A stretch of DNA of 48,596 nt from Azonexus hydrophilus (GTDB taxonomy: Bacteria > Pseudomonadota > Gammaproteobacteria > Burkholderiales > Rhodocyclaceae): contig NZ_CAJHOB010000019.1 of the NCBI RefSeq assembly GCF_905120355.1, forward strand, positions 1 to 48,596, in the 5' to 3' direction. The notes under the pieces are model-generated. The model was given only the letters and a program-made list of their open reading frames with translations. It was not told where the DNA came from and searched no databases. This document shows, piece by piece, positions 7,911 through 14,502 of the stretch (positions within the stretch are counted from its first letter, which is position 1; each line of letters begins with the position of its first letter). The position numbers were made by a program, and so were the translations under genes.

Positions 7911-8207
7911 TCAGCCCTCCGCTTTGGCGGTGCGGGCTGCGAGCATCGCCATGGCCGCGCGCTGGACGCCTTCGCCCATCGGCTGGCCCTTCGCGTATTC
8001 GCGCAGGTCGCCCAGGCGGTAGCGGATCAGCTTCGGCCCGACGCGGACGAACGCGGGGCCGCCGCCCTGGCAGCGATACCACGCGAGGGTGCCGTACTTG
8101 AGGCGCAGGAAGGCGGCAGCCTCTTGGGCGGTCAGCAGCGATTCGTCGGGGAGTGCGTGGAGCTCGGCCAGCTCTGCGGGGGTGAGTTTCTTCGGTTCGT
8201 ATGCCAT
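7911..8207 (-). CDS. AlpA/excisionase-like HTH protein
   Basis: 98 aa from ATG 8207, with GGAG 8 nt upstream. The core (residues 25-75, LLTAQEAAAFLRLKYGTLAWYR...FVRVGPKLIRYRLGDLREYA) is a MerR-like winged helix of the AlpA/helix-turn-helix-17 family, used by satellites and prophages as activator or excisionase. Its stop lies 2 bp before the primase-helicase ATG, so the two are one operon. The region before it (8208-8605) also faces the TIR-like gene, which reads the other way. Confidence 0.85.
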   Translation of the reverse strand: MAYEPKKLTPAELAELHALPDESLLTAQEAAAFLRLKYGTLAWYRCQGGGPAFVRVGPKLIRYRLGDLREYAKGQPMGEGVQRAAMAMLAARTAKAEG

Positions 8208-8605
8208 CTCAGCGGCTCCAGTTGGAGTTCCCCAAGCAGCGACCTGCTGCATGGGGACTGCCTGCTGTGCGTCGCAGAGATGGACCCGCGCGCTCCCCTC
8301 AGTCTGCGGGGGCGGGTCTCGGCTGTTTGGGCCGCCGAAGGCCGAGCGCCGACTGTTGGCGCCGACGAATCAAATAATGCCCGAGATAGTCGCTCGTCGA
8401 TACCAACACTTTGCCCATCGCCCCGGTGAGTCCAGGACGCCGATTCGGCTCGGCGTAGCTCAGCGCCTAGACCGAGGCATCCGGACGCGACACGGGCCGC
8501 CTGTTGAGACCGTGCAGCCGAACTCATCGAGCGAGAATGCCTTGAAATACGGATAATGTCCCCCACATATGCCGAATTAATCATCCATCGCAGGGAGATA
8601 GGGGA
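8208..8605. other. Divergent intergenic region
   Basis: About 400 bp without a credible gene between alpA-like (minus) and the TIR-like gene (plus). A 7-bp inverted repeat, GACCCGC (8283-8289) / GCGGGTC (8312-8318), could be an operator. A weak sigma-70-like arrangement, TTGAAA (8542-8547) with CATATG 18 bp further on, points at the TIR-like gene. Long frames on either strand here are shadows. Confidence 0.4.
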
Positions 8606-9079
8606 ATGGGACTTCCGAGAACCTTTGTAGGCTTCAGCAGCACCGACATTCACTACTACCGCTTGATGCTCGCTTGGAAAGAAAACGAGCACATCGATTT
8701 CAACTTCGCCAATTGCCAGCTTGGGCAAGAAATCAACTCTGAGGACGAGGCGTACATCAAACGCAAGTGTCGCGAGCGCATCGACATGGCCGGCACGTTT
8801 GCAGTCCTCATCGGTCAAGACACTCGCAGCAAGCACAAGTACGTACGCTGGGAGATGGAGGTGGCTCGGGAAAAGGGCTGCCGGATCATCGGAATCAATC
8901 TCGACGGCTCGCGTCAGATGGTCGATGCTACGTGCCCGCCCATCATCAAGGACATCGGCGCCATCTTCGTTCCGTTCTCTCCGAAAATCGTTGCGCATGC
9001 TCTCGCGAACTGGAAGATGGAAGCGAAGGGCAACTGGCACTATAAGGACGAGGTTTACCAGCGGCTTGGATACAAGTGA
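8606..9079 (+). CDS. TIR-like (MTH538/DUF1863) protein
   Basis: 157 aa; GGGAG 9 nt before the ATG. The protein is a single TIR-like domain of the MTH538 type, related to the ThsB subunit of Thoeris anti-phage systems. TIR proteins in immunity use NAD to make signals or deplete it. Visible are the first strand and loop TFVGFSSTD (6-14), strand FAVLIGQDT (65-73), the helix YVRWEMEVAREKG with candidate catalytic glutamate E83 or E85, and the strand RIIGINL. There is no membrane segment. It overlaps the next gene (GTGA), a SLATT membrane protein, so the two should act together: sensor or signal maker plus membrane effector. Function is inferred. Confidence 0.8.
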   Translation: MGLPRTFVGFSSTDIHYYRLMLAWKENEHIDFNFANCQLGQEINSEDEAYIKRKCRERIDMAGTFAVLIGQDTRSKHKYVRWEMEVAREKGCRIIGINLDGSRQMVDATCPPIIKDIGAIFVPFSPKIVAHALANWKMEAKGNWHYKDEVYQRLGYK

Positions 9080-9957
9080 CGGGGTCAGGCTGCATGCAGG
9101 AGCAAGACTTCCCCGCACTCTATCGATCTGCCGATGACCTGTCCCTGAAGTCACAGCAGCACTTCTTTCGAGCGTTGCGCGTCCATCTCGTGATGCTGGT
9201 TGTTGCTGCGATCCTGTCGATCGTCAGCATTCCCCATTGGTCGGTCGCAGCAGCCCAACTTCTCGCCCTGCTGGGTGCGTTGGGCTGCTCGATATACCTG
9301 TTTGCCATGCGCCCTGACCGATTCTGGTACGCAGGCAGGGCCGTGGCCGAATCGATCAAGACCATCACCTGGCGCTACGTCTGCCGAGCAGAGCCGTTCC
9401 AAGGGGATGATACGAGCGCCCGCAACGACTTTCGTCAGACGCTCAAGCAGATCGTCGAGCAGAACCGTGAGGTGTGCCAGTCGCTGACTGAACACCTCGA
9501 TGGCCAGCAGTTCACGCCGGTGATGGAGCAGATGCGCGCCCGCACGCTGGAAGAGCGCAAAGCAACCTACGCGGACTGCCGAATCAAAGACCAGCTCACT
9601 TGGTATGCGAAGAAGGCCGCGTTCAATCGACGGATGTCGCGGCACTTCTTCTGGGCGCTGATCGGTGTGAACACTATCGCAGTAGTCTGCGCGGTGCTGC
9701 GCATGGTCTACGTGGACCAGCCCTTTTGGCCCACGGACGTGTTCGTTGCGATGGCGGCCAGTGTCTTGAGCTGGATGCAGGCCAAGAGGTTCTCGGAGTT
9801 GGCCGCCTCTTATGCGCTTGCCTCCCACGAGATTGGCCTCATCAAGGAGCAATCCCTGCTCCCTGATACCCCCGAGAAGTTCTCGCTGTTTGTGGGTGAC
9901 GCTGAGAATGCCTTCTCTCGTGAGCACACGCAGTGGGTAGCTAGAAAGGACGTTTAA
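9076..9957 (+). CDS. SLATT-type (DUF4231) membrane protein
   Basis: 293 aa from GTG 9076, which overlaps the stop of the TIR-like gene; ATG 9094 is the alternative. Hydrophobic helices lie near residues 35-52 and 57-77, followed by the family motif SIKTITWRYVCRAEPF (93-108). After a charged helical stretch two further hydrophobic segments lie near 190-213 and 220-236. SLATT proteins are predicted pore-forming effectors linked to nucleotide-signalling immunity; DUF4231 is a tandem version. Pairing with a TIR-like gene suggests an abortive-infection module in which the TIR product opens this protein in the membrane. That mechanism is inference. Confidence 0.8.
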   Translation: MTGSGCMQEQDFPALYRSADDLSLKSQQHFFRALRVHLVMLVVAAILSIVSIPHWSVAAAQLLALLGALGCSIYLFAMRPDRFWYAGRAVAESIKTITWRYVCRAEPFQGDDTSARNDFRQTLKQIVEQNREVCQSLTEHLDGQQFTPVMEQMRARTLEERKATYADCRIKDQLTWYAKKAAFNRRMSRHFFWALIGVNTIAVVCAVLRMVYVDQPFWPTDVFVAMAASVLSWMQAKRFSELAASYALASHEIGLIKEQSLLPDTPEKFSLFVGDAENAFSREHTQWVARKDV

Positions 9958-9972
9958 GCCCGTGGAGGCGTG

Positions 9973-10404
9973 CTACAGGCATGCCCCAGCCCATGCGTCG
10001 GCAACGTTGTCTCGTCCCTCGATGATGGCACTCTTGCCATTTGACACGAAGCGCTTGAAGCCTGTGTACCCACCGAGGCTGTTCTTGGAGTTGACCCGGC
10101 CGCAGGCGACCACCTGGAATTCCTCGGTGTAGTTCGCGTAGACATCCTTGAACTGCGCCGAATCCGGATCTTTTAGCGAGGCCCTCACTGCCCGCTGGGC
10201 AGCCACGATCGTTTCTGCTCCGAACCACTTTTCCTGCTGGGCCTTCTTCTCTGCGGCGGAGAGGGGGCTCTCGGGTGGCGGTGGTGCTTTCGCTGCCTGC
10301 GCCGATGGCGCTGCCGCTGAGGTGGGTTCAGATTGTGGAACCATCTTCGACCCGACCCAGGCCAGAACTACCACCGCCAGTAAAAGAATCGCTGTTCGCT
10401 TCAT
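9973..10404 (-). CDS. Membrane-anchored or exported small protein
   Basis: 143 aa from ATG 10404, with AGGAGG 4 nt upstream. The N-terminus is a basic-hydrophobic signal anchor (KRTAILLLAVVVLAWVGSKM), followed by a Pro/Ala-rich linker. The globular end carries SLKDPDSAQFKDVY and a CGRVNSKNSLGGYTGFKRF segment. This pattern is common in small exported proteobacterial and phage proteins of unknown function. Two cysteines remain in the mature part. It converges on the SLATT gene (15 bp gap) and is divergent from the XRE gene. Confidence 0.75.
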   Translation of the reverse strand: MKRTAILLLAVVVLAWVGSKMVPQSEPTSAAAPSAQAAKAPPPPESPLSAAEKKAQQEKWFGAETIVAAQRAVRASLKDPDSAQFKDVYANYTEEFQVVACGRVNSKNSLGGYTGFKRFVSNGKSAIIEGRDNVADAWAGACL

Positions 10405-10423
10405 GCATCCTCCTATCAATAAA

Positions 10424-10440
10424 TAGTCGATTTTGGACTA
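10424..10440. promoter_or_regulatory. Inverted repeat, candidate XRE operator
   Basis: TAGTC (10424-10428) and GACTA (10436-10440) form a dyad with a 7-nt spacer, extended by A/T on both sides. It lies between the divergent membrane-anchored gene and the XRE regulator, 20 bp and 46 bp from their starts. Confidence 0.4.
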
Positions 10441-10486
10441 ATCCAACACGGACTTTAGCGTGCACTGATCTTCGAGTCACTGCACG

Positions 10487-10771
10487 ATGTCCCAATCGAC
10501 CCACAACACCGACTATCAGCTCTTGCTGTCCGTCCTCAAGGCGGCCCGTAAGCGCGTGGGCGTGTCGCAGGTCGAATTGGCCGAGCGCCTTGAAAACACC
10601 CAGACCTTCGTGTCCAAGTGCGAGCGTGGTGAACGTCGGATCGACGCCGTGGAGTTGGTGGAATTCGCCGAAGCGCTTGGTGTCCCGCCGCTGGAACTTT
10701 TTGGCGAATATCTGGAGAAGCGGGACCGAGGACTGTTCCCGAGGGACAAGAAGACGAGAAATCGCCGCTGA
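10487..10771 (+). CDS. XRE-family transcriptional regulator
   Basis: 94 aa. A lambda-repressor-like helix-turn-helix spans about residues 13-70 (LKAARKRVGVSQVELAERL...FVSKCERGERRIDAVELVEFAEALGV), followed by a short basic tail. No strong ribosome site is visible. It may control itself and the divergent gene through the dyad at 10424-10440, or act as a master repressor of the element; no other repressor is evident. Confidence 0.88.
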   Translation: MSQSTHNTDYQLLLSVLKAARKRVGVSQVELAERLENTQTFVSKCERGERRIDAVELVEFAEALGVPPLELFGEYLEKRDRGLFPRDKKTRNRR

Positions 10772-10783
10772 CGCGAGACCTTC

Positions 10784-11221
10784 TCAGACGCCGCCGTGGC
10801 CGATGCGCTCCCAAGCCTCGCGGAACGGGTCCTGCTCGTAGTCGGTCGGTTGCAGCCAGAAGGACACCCGGCCGTCCTTCTCGCCCCGGTGGGCGCGCTC
10901 GCGCACCTCGGACGGCAGAAGGATGAAAGCGGATGGTGTGGGCGTGGCGACCTTGTTCACGATGACCCAGAAGTCGCCCATGATTTTGTCGAGGCTCGTG
11001 CCGAGCGGAACGGGGTTGCGCTTGCTCAGCGCCTTGACCTGGACGCCGACGAAGCGGGAGGCGTCGCGGCTATAGGCGATGATGTCGACGCCGCGGGCGT
11101 TGCGCGCGGTCGGCATGACATTCCACCCGAGCAGGGACAGGCGGTAGCAGCAGTAGTACAGCCCCACGTTGCCCGTGAGCTGCGGGTCTAGAGTCGCGCT
11201 ACCGTTCCCGTTGTCTGCCAT
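10784..11221 (-). CDS. PD-(D/E)XK-like nuclease fold protein
   Basis: 145 aa from ATG 11221, with GGAGG 11 nt upstream. The order GNVGLYYCCYRLSLLGWNV, then GVDIIAYS (Asp), then FVGVQVKAL (Q-x-K), matches the core of the PD-(D/E)XK fold: helix, strand with Asp, strand with (E/Q)xK. This is found in Holliday-junction resolvase-like and restriction-like proteins. The Glu of ExK is replaced by Gln, which some active members tolerate. It lies next to the element tRNA, at the right end of the element. Confidence 0.7.
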   Translation of the reverse strand: MADNGNGSATLDPQLTGNVGLYYCCYRLSLLGWNVMPTARNARGVDIIAYSRDASRFVGVQVKALSKRNPVPLGTSLDKIMGDFWVIVNKVATPTPSAFILLPSEVRERAHRGEKDGRVSFWLQPTDYEQDPFREAWERIGHGGV

Positions 11222-11241
11222 CGCTGCCGAGCCTCCATAGC

Positions 11242-11270
11242 AAAAAGGGCAGCTCGCGTGAGCTGCCCTT
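11242..11270 (-). terminator. Terminator after the element tRNA-Thr
   Basis: On the minus strand, perfect stem AAGGGCAGCTC / GAGCTGCCCTT (loop ACGC) followed by TTTTT. It lies 12 nt beyond the CCA end of the tRNA at 11282-11357 and before the PD-(D/E)XK-like gene. Confidence 0.88.
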
Positions 11271-11281
11271 CCTACTTCAAG

Positions 11282-11357
11282 TGGTGCCGGCAAGAGGAGT
11301 CGAACCCCCGACCTTCGCATTACGAATGCGCTGCTCTACCAACTGAGCTATGCCGGC
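11282..11357 (-). tRNA. tRNA-Thr(CGT), intact, carried by the element
   Basis: 76 nt with encoded CCA. Acceptor stem GCCGGCA/TGCCGGC pairs fully; D arm GCTC...GAGC; anticodon loop TTCGTAA with anticodon CGT (reads ACG, Thr); T arm with TTCGACT. It differs in acceptor, anticodon stem and T stem from the host tRNA that the element split, so it is not a duplicate of the target. It lies inside the element, in the same orientation as the captured 5' half and 113 nt downstream of it, and has its own terminator. It probably replaces the lost host tRNA. Confidence 0.96.
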
Positions 11358-11470
11358 AAAAACCGAAACTTGTTCAAACCGTGTTCGTTCGTCACTGCGG
11401 CTACGCCGCTGGCACTCCCGAAGCCTTGTATTGCTTGCCTTGTAGTCCAGACTGTCTAGAGCAACGCTCC

Positions 11471-11481
11471 GATTACGAATC
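11471..11481. repeat. Right attachment core (attR)
   Basis: Core GATTACGAATC, identical to 155-165. Element sequence (CC) precedes it and tRNA sequence (AG) follows. The rebuilt attP would read CCGATTACGAATCGG and the rebuilt attB CTGATTACGAATCAG. Confidence 0.88.
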
Positions 11482-11510
11482 AGTTGCTCTACCAACTGAG
11501 CTACAACGGC
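11471..11510 (-). pseudogene. 5' half of the split native tRNA-Thr(CGT)
   Basis: Forty nucleotides: acceptor strand GCCGTTG, D arm, 5' side of the anticodon stem (ACTGA) and the whole anticodon loop TTCGTAA. Sequence then changes to element DNA. It keeps the native promoter at 11567-11596. The transcript would continue into GGAGCGTTGCTC of the element, where GTTGCTC can pair with GAGCAAC of the half-tRNA, and then into the intact tRNA. Confidence 0.92.
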
Positions 11511-11566
11511 ACGTTTCCAGCTTCTTGTCGCAGCCACAGGCTGGCTAGCTGGGCAACAAGCGTAGA

Positions 11567-11596
11567 ATTATAAACTTTGTGCTCGCCTTCAAGCAA
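11567..11596 (-). promoter_or_regulatory. Promoter of the native tRNA-Thr gene
   Basis: On the minus strand, TTGCTT, an 18-bp spacer and TATAAT. Transcription would start about 50 nt before the tRNA 5' half. Since the element lies downstream, this promoter can now read through to the element tRNA at 11357. The TATAAT region also lies just upstream of the divergent murJ. Confidence 0.6.
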
Positions 11597-11630
11597 GCAG
11601 CGCACCGGATTTTCAGCCCAGTCGATCGAC

Positions 11631-13181
11631 ATGAACCTATTACGCGTCCTCGCCACGGTCAGTGGCATGACCTTACTCTCCCGCATTCTCGGGTTTGTCC
11701 GCGATTTCGTGATTGCCCGGACCTTTGGTGCGGGCTTGGCAACGGATGCTTTTTTTGTTGCCTTCAAGCTTCCCAACCTGCTGCGCCGGATGTTTGCCGA
11801 AGGCGCTTTTTCGCAGGCATTCGTACCCATTCTGGGGGAATACAAGAACCAGCGCAGCATCGAGGATACGCGCACCCTGATCGATCATGTCACCAGCCTG
11901 CTATCGCTGGCGCTGTTTGCAATCACTGCTCTGGGCATCATCGGCGCGCCCTTGCTGGTCTGGATTTCTGCGCCCGGATTCGAGGCCGAGGCCAGCAAGT
12001 TTGAGCTTACCGTCACCCTCACCCGCATCACCTTCCCCTACATCCTGTTCATGTCGCTGGTAGCACTGGCCGGCGGTGTGCTCAACACCTGGAGCCGCTT
12101 TGCCCTGCCTGCGTTCACACCGGTGCTGCTCAACCTGTCTTTCATCGCCATGGCGCTGCTGGCTGCTCCCTATTTCGATCCTCCTGTGCTGGCTTTGGCC
12201 TGGGCGGTGTTCATTGGCGGGGTGCTGCAACTCCTGATTCAGCTGCCGGCATTGAAACGCCTGGCCTTGCTGCCGCGCCCCACACTGAATGTACGGGCAG
12301 CCTGGGCCAATCCTGGCGTGCGGCGAGTTGCCACGCTGATGCTACCCGCCTTGCTGGGGGTTTCGGTGTCGCAGATCAGCCTGCTGATCAACACGGTTTT
12401 TGCCTCTTTTCTGCAAAGTGGCAGCGTGTCCTGGCTGTATTACGCCGACCGCCTGATGGAATTCCCGTCCGGCATGCTGGGCGCCGCCCTGGGTACGATC
12501 CTGCTGCCTTCCCTGTCCCGTGCTTTCGCCCGGGAAGATCAGGCTGATTATTCCCGCCTGCTCGACTGGGGCTTGCGTCTGTGTTTCCTATTGGCGGCGC
12601 CGGCAGCGCTGGCACTGGCACTACTTGCGGTTCCATTGATCAGCACGCTGTTCTTTCACGGCGCATTTACTGCCACCGACGTCAGCCAGACCCGCCTGGC
12701 GCTCATGGCTTACGCCGTCGGCCTGACCGGACTGATTCTGGTCAAGGTACTGGCCCCTGGCTTTTACGCCCGTCAGAACATTCGCACCCCGGTAAAGATT
12801 GCCTTGATTTCGCTGGCAGCCACCCAGCTCATGAATCTCGCCTTCATCGGCTGGATCGCACACGCAGGCCTGGCCTTGTCGATTGGTCTGGCGGCCTGTC
12901 TCAACGCAGGACTGCTCTATCGTGGTCTGCGCCGCAGTGGTATTTACCAACCGCAGGCCGGCTGGCTGGGTTTTTATCTGCGCCTGGGCGTCGCCCTTGC
13001 CGCCATGGGTGCAGCACTGTGGTTTGCCAGCGGCCCGGATGCGTACTGGCTGACCACCGGCCTGGGCCAACGCATTTTGCATCTTTCCGCACTGGTGGGC
13101 CTTGGCGGGGCGGTGTATTTCGCTACACTATGGCTGTGCGGCTTCCGCCTGCGCGACTTCCGGCGGCAAGCCGCCACCTGA
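11631..13181 (+). CDS. Lipid II flippase MurJ
   Basis: 516 aa from ATG 11631 ([25 protein letters not shown]), the usual start of the family; upstream in-frame codons are unlikely starts. MurJ moves lipid II across the inner membrane for peptidoglycan synthesis. The sequence has about 14 hydrophobic segments throughout. The conserved N-terminal [16 protein letters not shown] and the Arg-rich MLRR/NLLRR segments of the MVF family are visible. It is the first chromosomal gene to the right of the element, divergent from the tRNA promoter, and leads a co-directional run of genes up to 24 kb. Confidence 0.96.
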   Translation: MNLLRVLATVSGMTLLSRILGFVRDFVIARTFGAGLATDAFFVAFKLPNLLRRMFAEGAFSQAFVPILGEYKNQRSIEDTRTLIDHVTSLLSLALFAITALGIIGAPLLVWISAPGFEAEASKFELTVTLTRITFPYILFMSLVALAGGVLNTWSRFALPAFTPVLLNLSFIAMALLAAPYFDPPVLALAWAVFIGGVLQLLIQLPALKRLALLPRPTLNVRAAWANPGVRRVATLMLPALLGVSVSQISLLINTVFASFLQSGSVSWLYYADRLMEFPSGMLGAALGTILLPSLSRAFAREDQADYSRLLDWGLRLCFLLAAPAALALALLAVPLISTLFFHGAFTATDVSQTRLALMAYAVGLTGLILVKVLAPGFYARQNIRTPVKIALISLAATQLMNLAFIGWIAHAGLALSIGLAACLNAGLLYRGLRRSGIYQPQAGWLGFYLRLGVALAAMGAALWFASGPDAYWLTTGLGQRILHLSALVGLGGAVYFATLWLCGFRLRDFRRQAAT

Positions 13182-13196
13182 GAGGAGACCACAACA

Positions 13197-13826
13197 ATGC
13201 AACTGAGCTGCCCACGCTTTAACGACGGCCAGACCATTCCCGCCGATTTCGCTTTTTGCCTGCCCGACCCGACCCGCCATGTCTGCCTGGGGCGCAACCT
13301 CAATCCCGAACTGCGCTGGCAGGATGCTCCTGCCGGCACCCGCTCCTTCGTGCTCATTTGCCACGACCGGGACGTTCCCAGCCAGGGCGACGATGTCAAC
13401 CAGCCCGACCGCGTCGTGCCAGCCTCGCTACCACGGGTCGATTTCTACCATTGGGTGCTGATCGATCTGCCCGCCAGCATCACTGCCATCGCCGAAGGCG
13501 AATTCAGCCGCGAAGTCACCCCGCGCGGCAAGAACGGGCCGCAAGCACCGCACGGCGCCCGCCAGGGCGTCAATAATTACACCGACTGGTTCGCCGGCGA
13601 CCATGACATGAAGGGCGATTATTACGGTTACGACGGCCCCTGCCCGCCCTGGAACGATGAAATCGTGCACCACTATGTATTCACCCTCTACGCCCTGGAT
13701 ATCGAACGTCTGCCGCTCGAAGGCCGTTTCGGCGGACCGGAAGTGCTGGCCGCGCTCTCCGGACACATCCTGGCCCAGGCTAGCCTGACTGGCACATACA
13801 CCCTCAACCCGGCTCTGGCTGGATAA
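13197..13826 (+). CDS. PEBP/YbhB family protein
   Basis: 209 aa; GAGGAG 13 nt before the ATG. It matches the bacterial phosphatidylethanolamine-binding/Raf-kinase-inhibitor-like fold: FNDGQTIPADF, then NLNPELRWQDAPAGTRSFVLICHDRDVP, the HWVLIDLP strand and a C-terminal YVFTLYALD with Gly/Pro-rich loops. The usual ligand pocket residues Asp-x-Asp (DRDVP) and His (YHWVL) are present. No signal peptide is seen, so it is probably cytoplasmic. Its biochemical role in bacteria is poorly known. It sits 15 bp after murJ and 9 bp before lapG. Confidence 0.88.
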   Translation: MQLSCPRFNDGQTIPADFAFCLPDPTRHVCLGRNLNPELRWQDAPAGTRSFVLICHDRDVPSQGDDVNQPDRVVPASLPRVDFYHWVLIDLPASITAIAEGEFSREVTPRGKNGPQAPHGARQGVNNYTDWFAGDHDMKGDYYGYDGPCPPWNDEIVHHYVFTLYALDIERLPLEGRFGGPEVLAALSGHILAQASLTGTYTLNPALAG

Positions 13827-13835
13827 GCCCCGGCA

Positions 13836-14492
13836 ATGACCCCCCGGTTGGTTCTTGCGGCTTGTGCGCTGCTCTTCTGGCTGGGGCAAAACCTCGCACT
13901 AGGTCTGGATTTTCAGCGTCTGCAGCAGGAGTTGCAGACGCGCTTCAGCGGGGCGGGCGAAGCCATTTTCAACGACTGGCAGCTGCTGCTGGGGCGCATC
14001 CAGGGCGCCCCGGAAAGTGAACGTATCCGCCGGGTCAATGATTTCTTCAATCAGCGCCTGGCCTTCGATGACGATTTCTCGGTCTGGGGGCAAAGCGATT
14101 ACTGGGCCACACCACTCGAAAGCATGGCGCAAGGACGCGGTGATTGCGAAGACTTCACCATCGCCAAATACTTTTCCCTGCTGGCCCTCGGCGTTCCGGT
14201 AAACAAGCTGCGCCTGGTGTACGTCCGCGCCAAGCTGCGCGGCGTGGACGGCATGCTGCAACAACAAGCGCATATGGTCCTGGCGTATTACCCTCAACCC
14301 AATGCCGACCCATTGGTCCTGGACAACTTGAACAAACAAATCCTGCCCGCCTCGCGGCGCAGCGACCTTTCCCCTGTATTCAGCTTCAACAGCGCAGGGC
14401 TGTGGCGTGGCACCGGCAACCAGAGCAGCCAGAGCAACCTGTCCCGTTGGCAAGACTTACTTATCCGCGCCCGTAGCGAAGGTTTCCAGTGA
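13836..14492 (+). CDS. LapG-type periplasmic cysteine protease
   Basis: 218 aa with an N-terminal signal peptide (hydrophobic 4-22). It belongs to the bacterial transglutaminase-like cysteine proteinases. The catalytic triad is visible: C104 in GRGDCEDF, H146 in QQAHMVLAY, D163 in VLDNLNKQ. LapG cleaves the N-terminal retention module of giant biofilm adhesins after a double-Ala motif and releases them from the outer membrane. It is inhibited when LapD binds c-di-GMP. lapD follows after 10 bp, and a large RTX adhesin is encoded at the end of this window. Calcium-binding acidic residues (DDDFSVWGQSDYW) are also present. Confidence 0.92.
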   Translation: MTPRLVLAACALLFWLGQNLALGLDFQRLQQELQTRFSGAGEAIFNDWQLLLGRIQGAPESERIRRVNDFFNQRLAFDDDFSVWGQSDYWATPLESMAQGRGDCEDFTIAKYFSLLALGVPVNKLRLVYVRAKLRGVDGMLQQQAHMVLAYYPQPNADPLVLDNLNKQILPASRRSDLSPVFSFNSAGLWRGTGNQSSQSNLSRWQDLLIRARSEGFQ

Positions 14493-14502
14493 GGTAACAC
14501 GC

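Larger units (their letters stand above)
155..11481. mobile_element. 11.3-kb satellite-like integrative element inserted in tRNA-Thr(CGT)
   Basis: Bounded by the 11-bp core GATTACGAATC at both ends (155-165 and 11471-11481), with tRNA halves outside. Gene content: tyrosine integrase reading inward from the left end, AlpA-like regulator, primase-helicase, iterons, a TerS-like protein and a block of small genes on the minus strand, a TIR-like/SLATT pair, an XRE regulator, a PD-(D/E)XK-like protein and a complete tRNA-Thr(CGT) at the right end. There are no capsid, tail, portal, large-terminase or conjugation genes. This fits a phage satellite of the PICI kind better than a complete prophage or an ICE. 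Boundaries are firm; the class is inference. Confidence 0.9.

Noticed and set aside
5824..8022. 732-aa open frame on the plus strand
   Set aside because: It is exactly antisense to the Prim-Pol/helicase gene, has no family features and reflects high GC at third positions. The same holds for the long frames at 18008-19810 (minus) and 33402-35456 (plus).
8440..8520. tRNA-like string (GTAGCTCAG) in the divergent intergenic region
   Set aside because: The D-arm-like string is there, but no acceptor pairing, anticodon arm or T arm follows.
8132..9154. 340-aa open frame on the minus strand over the TIR-like gene
   Set aside because: It runs antisense through the alpA upstream region and the TIR-like gene; the TIR-like protein is clearly recognisable, this one is not.
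11282..11357. The intact tRNA-Thr as the native chromosomal gene beside the insertion
   Set aside because: It lies inside the attachment cores, while the halves of another tRNA-Thr lie on the outer flanks and fit each other perfectly.
155..11481. Complete prophage
   Set aside because: No capsid, portal, tail, lysis or large-terminase genes, and the whole element is only 11.3 kb.
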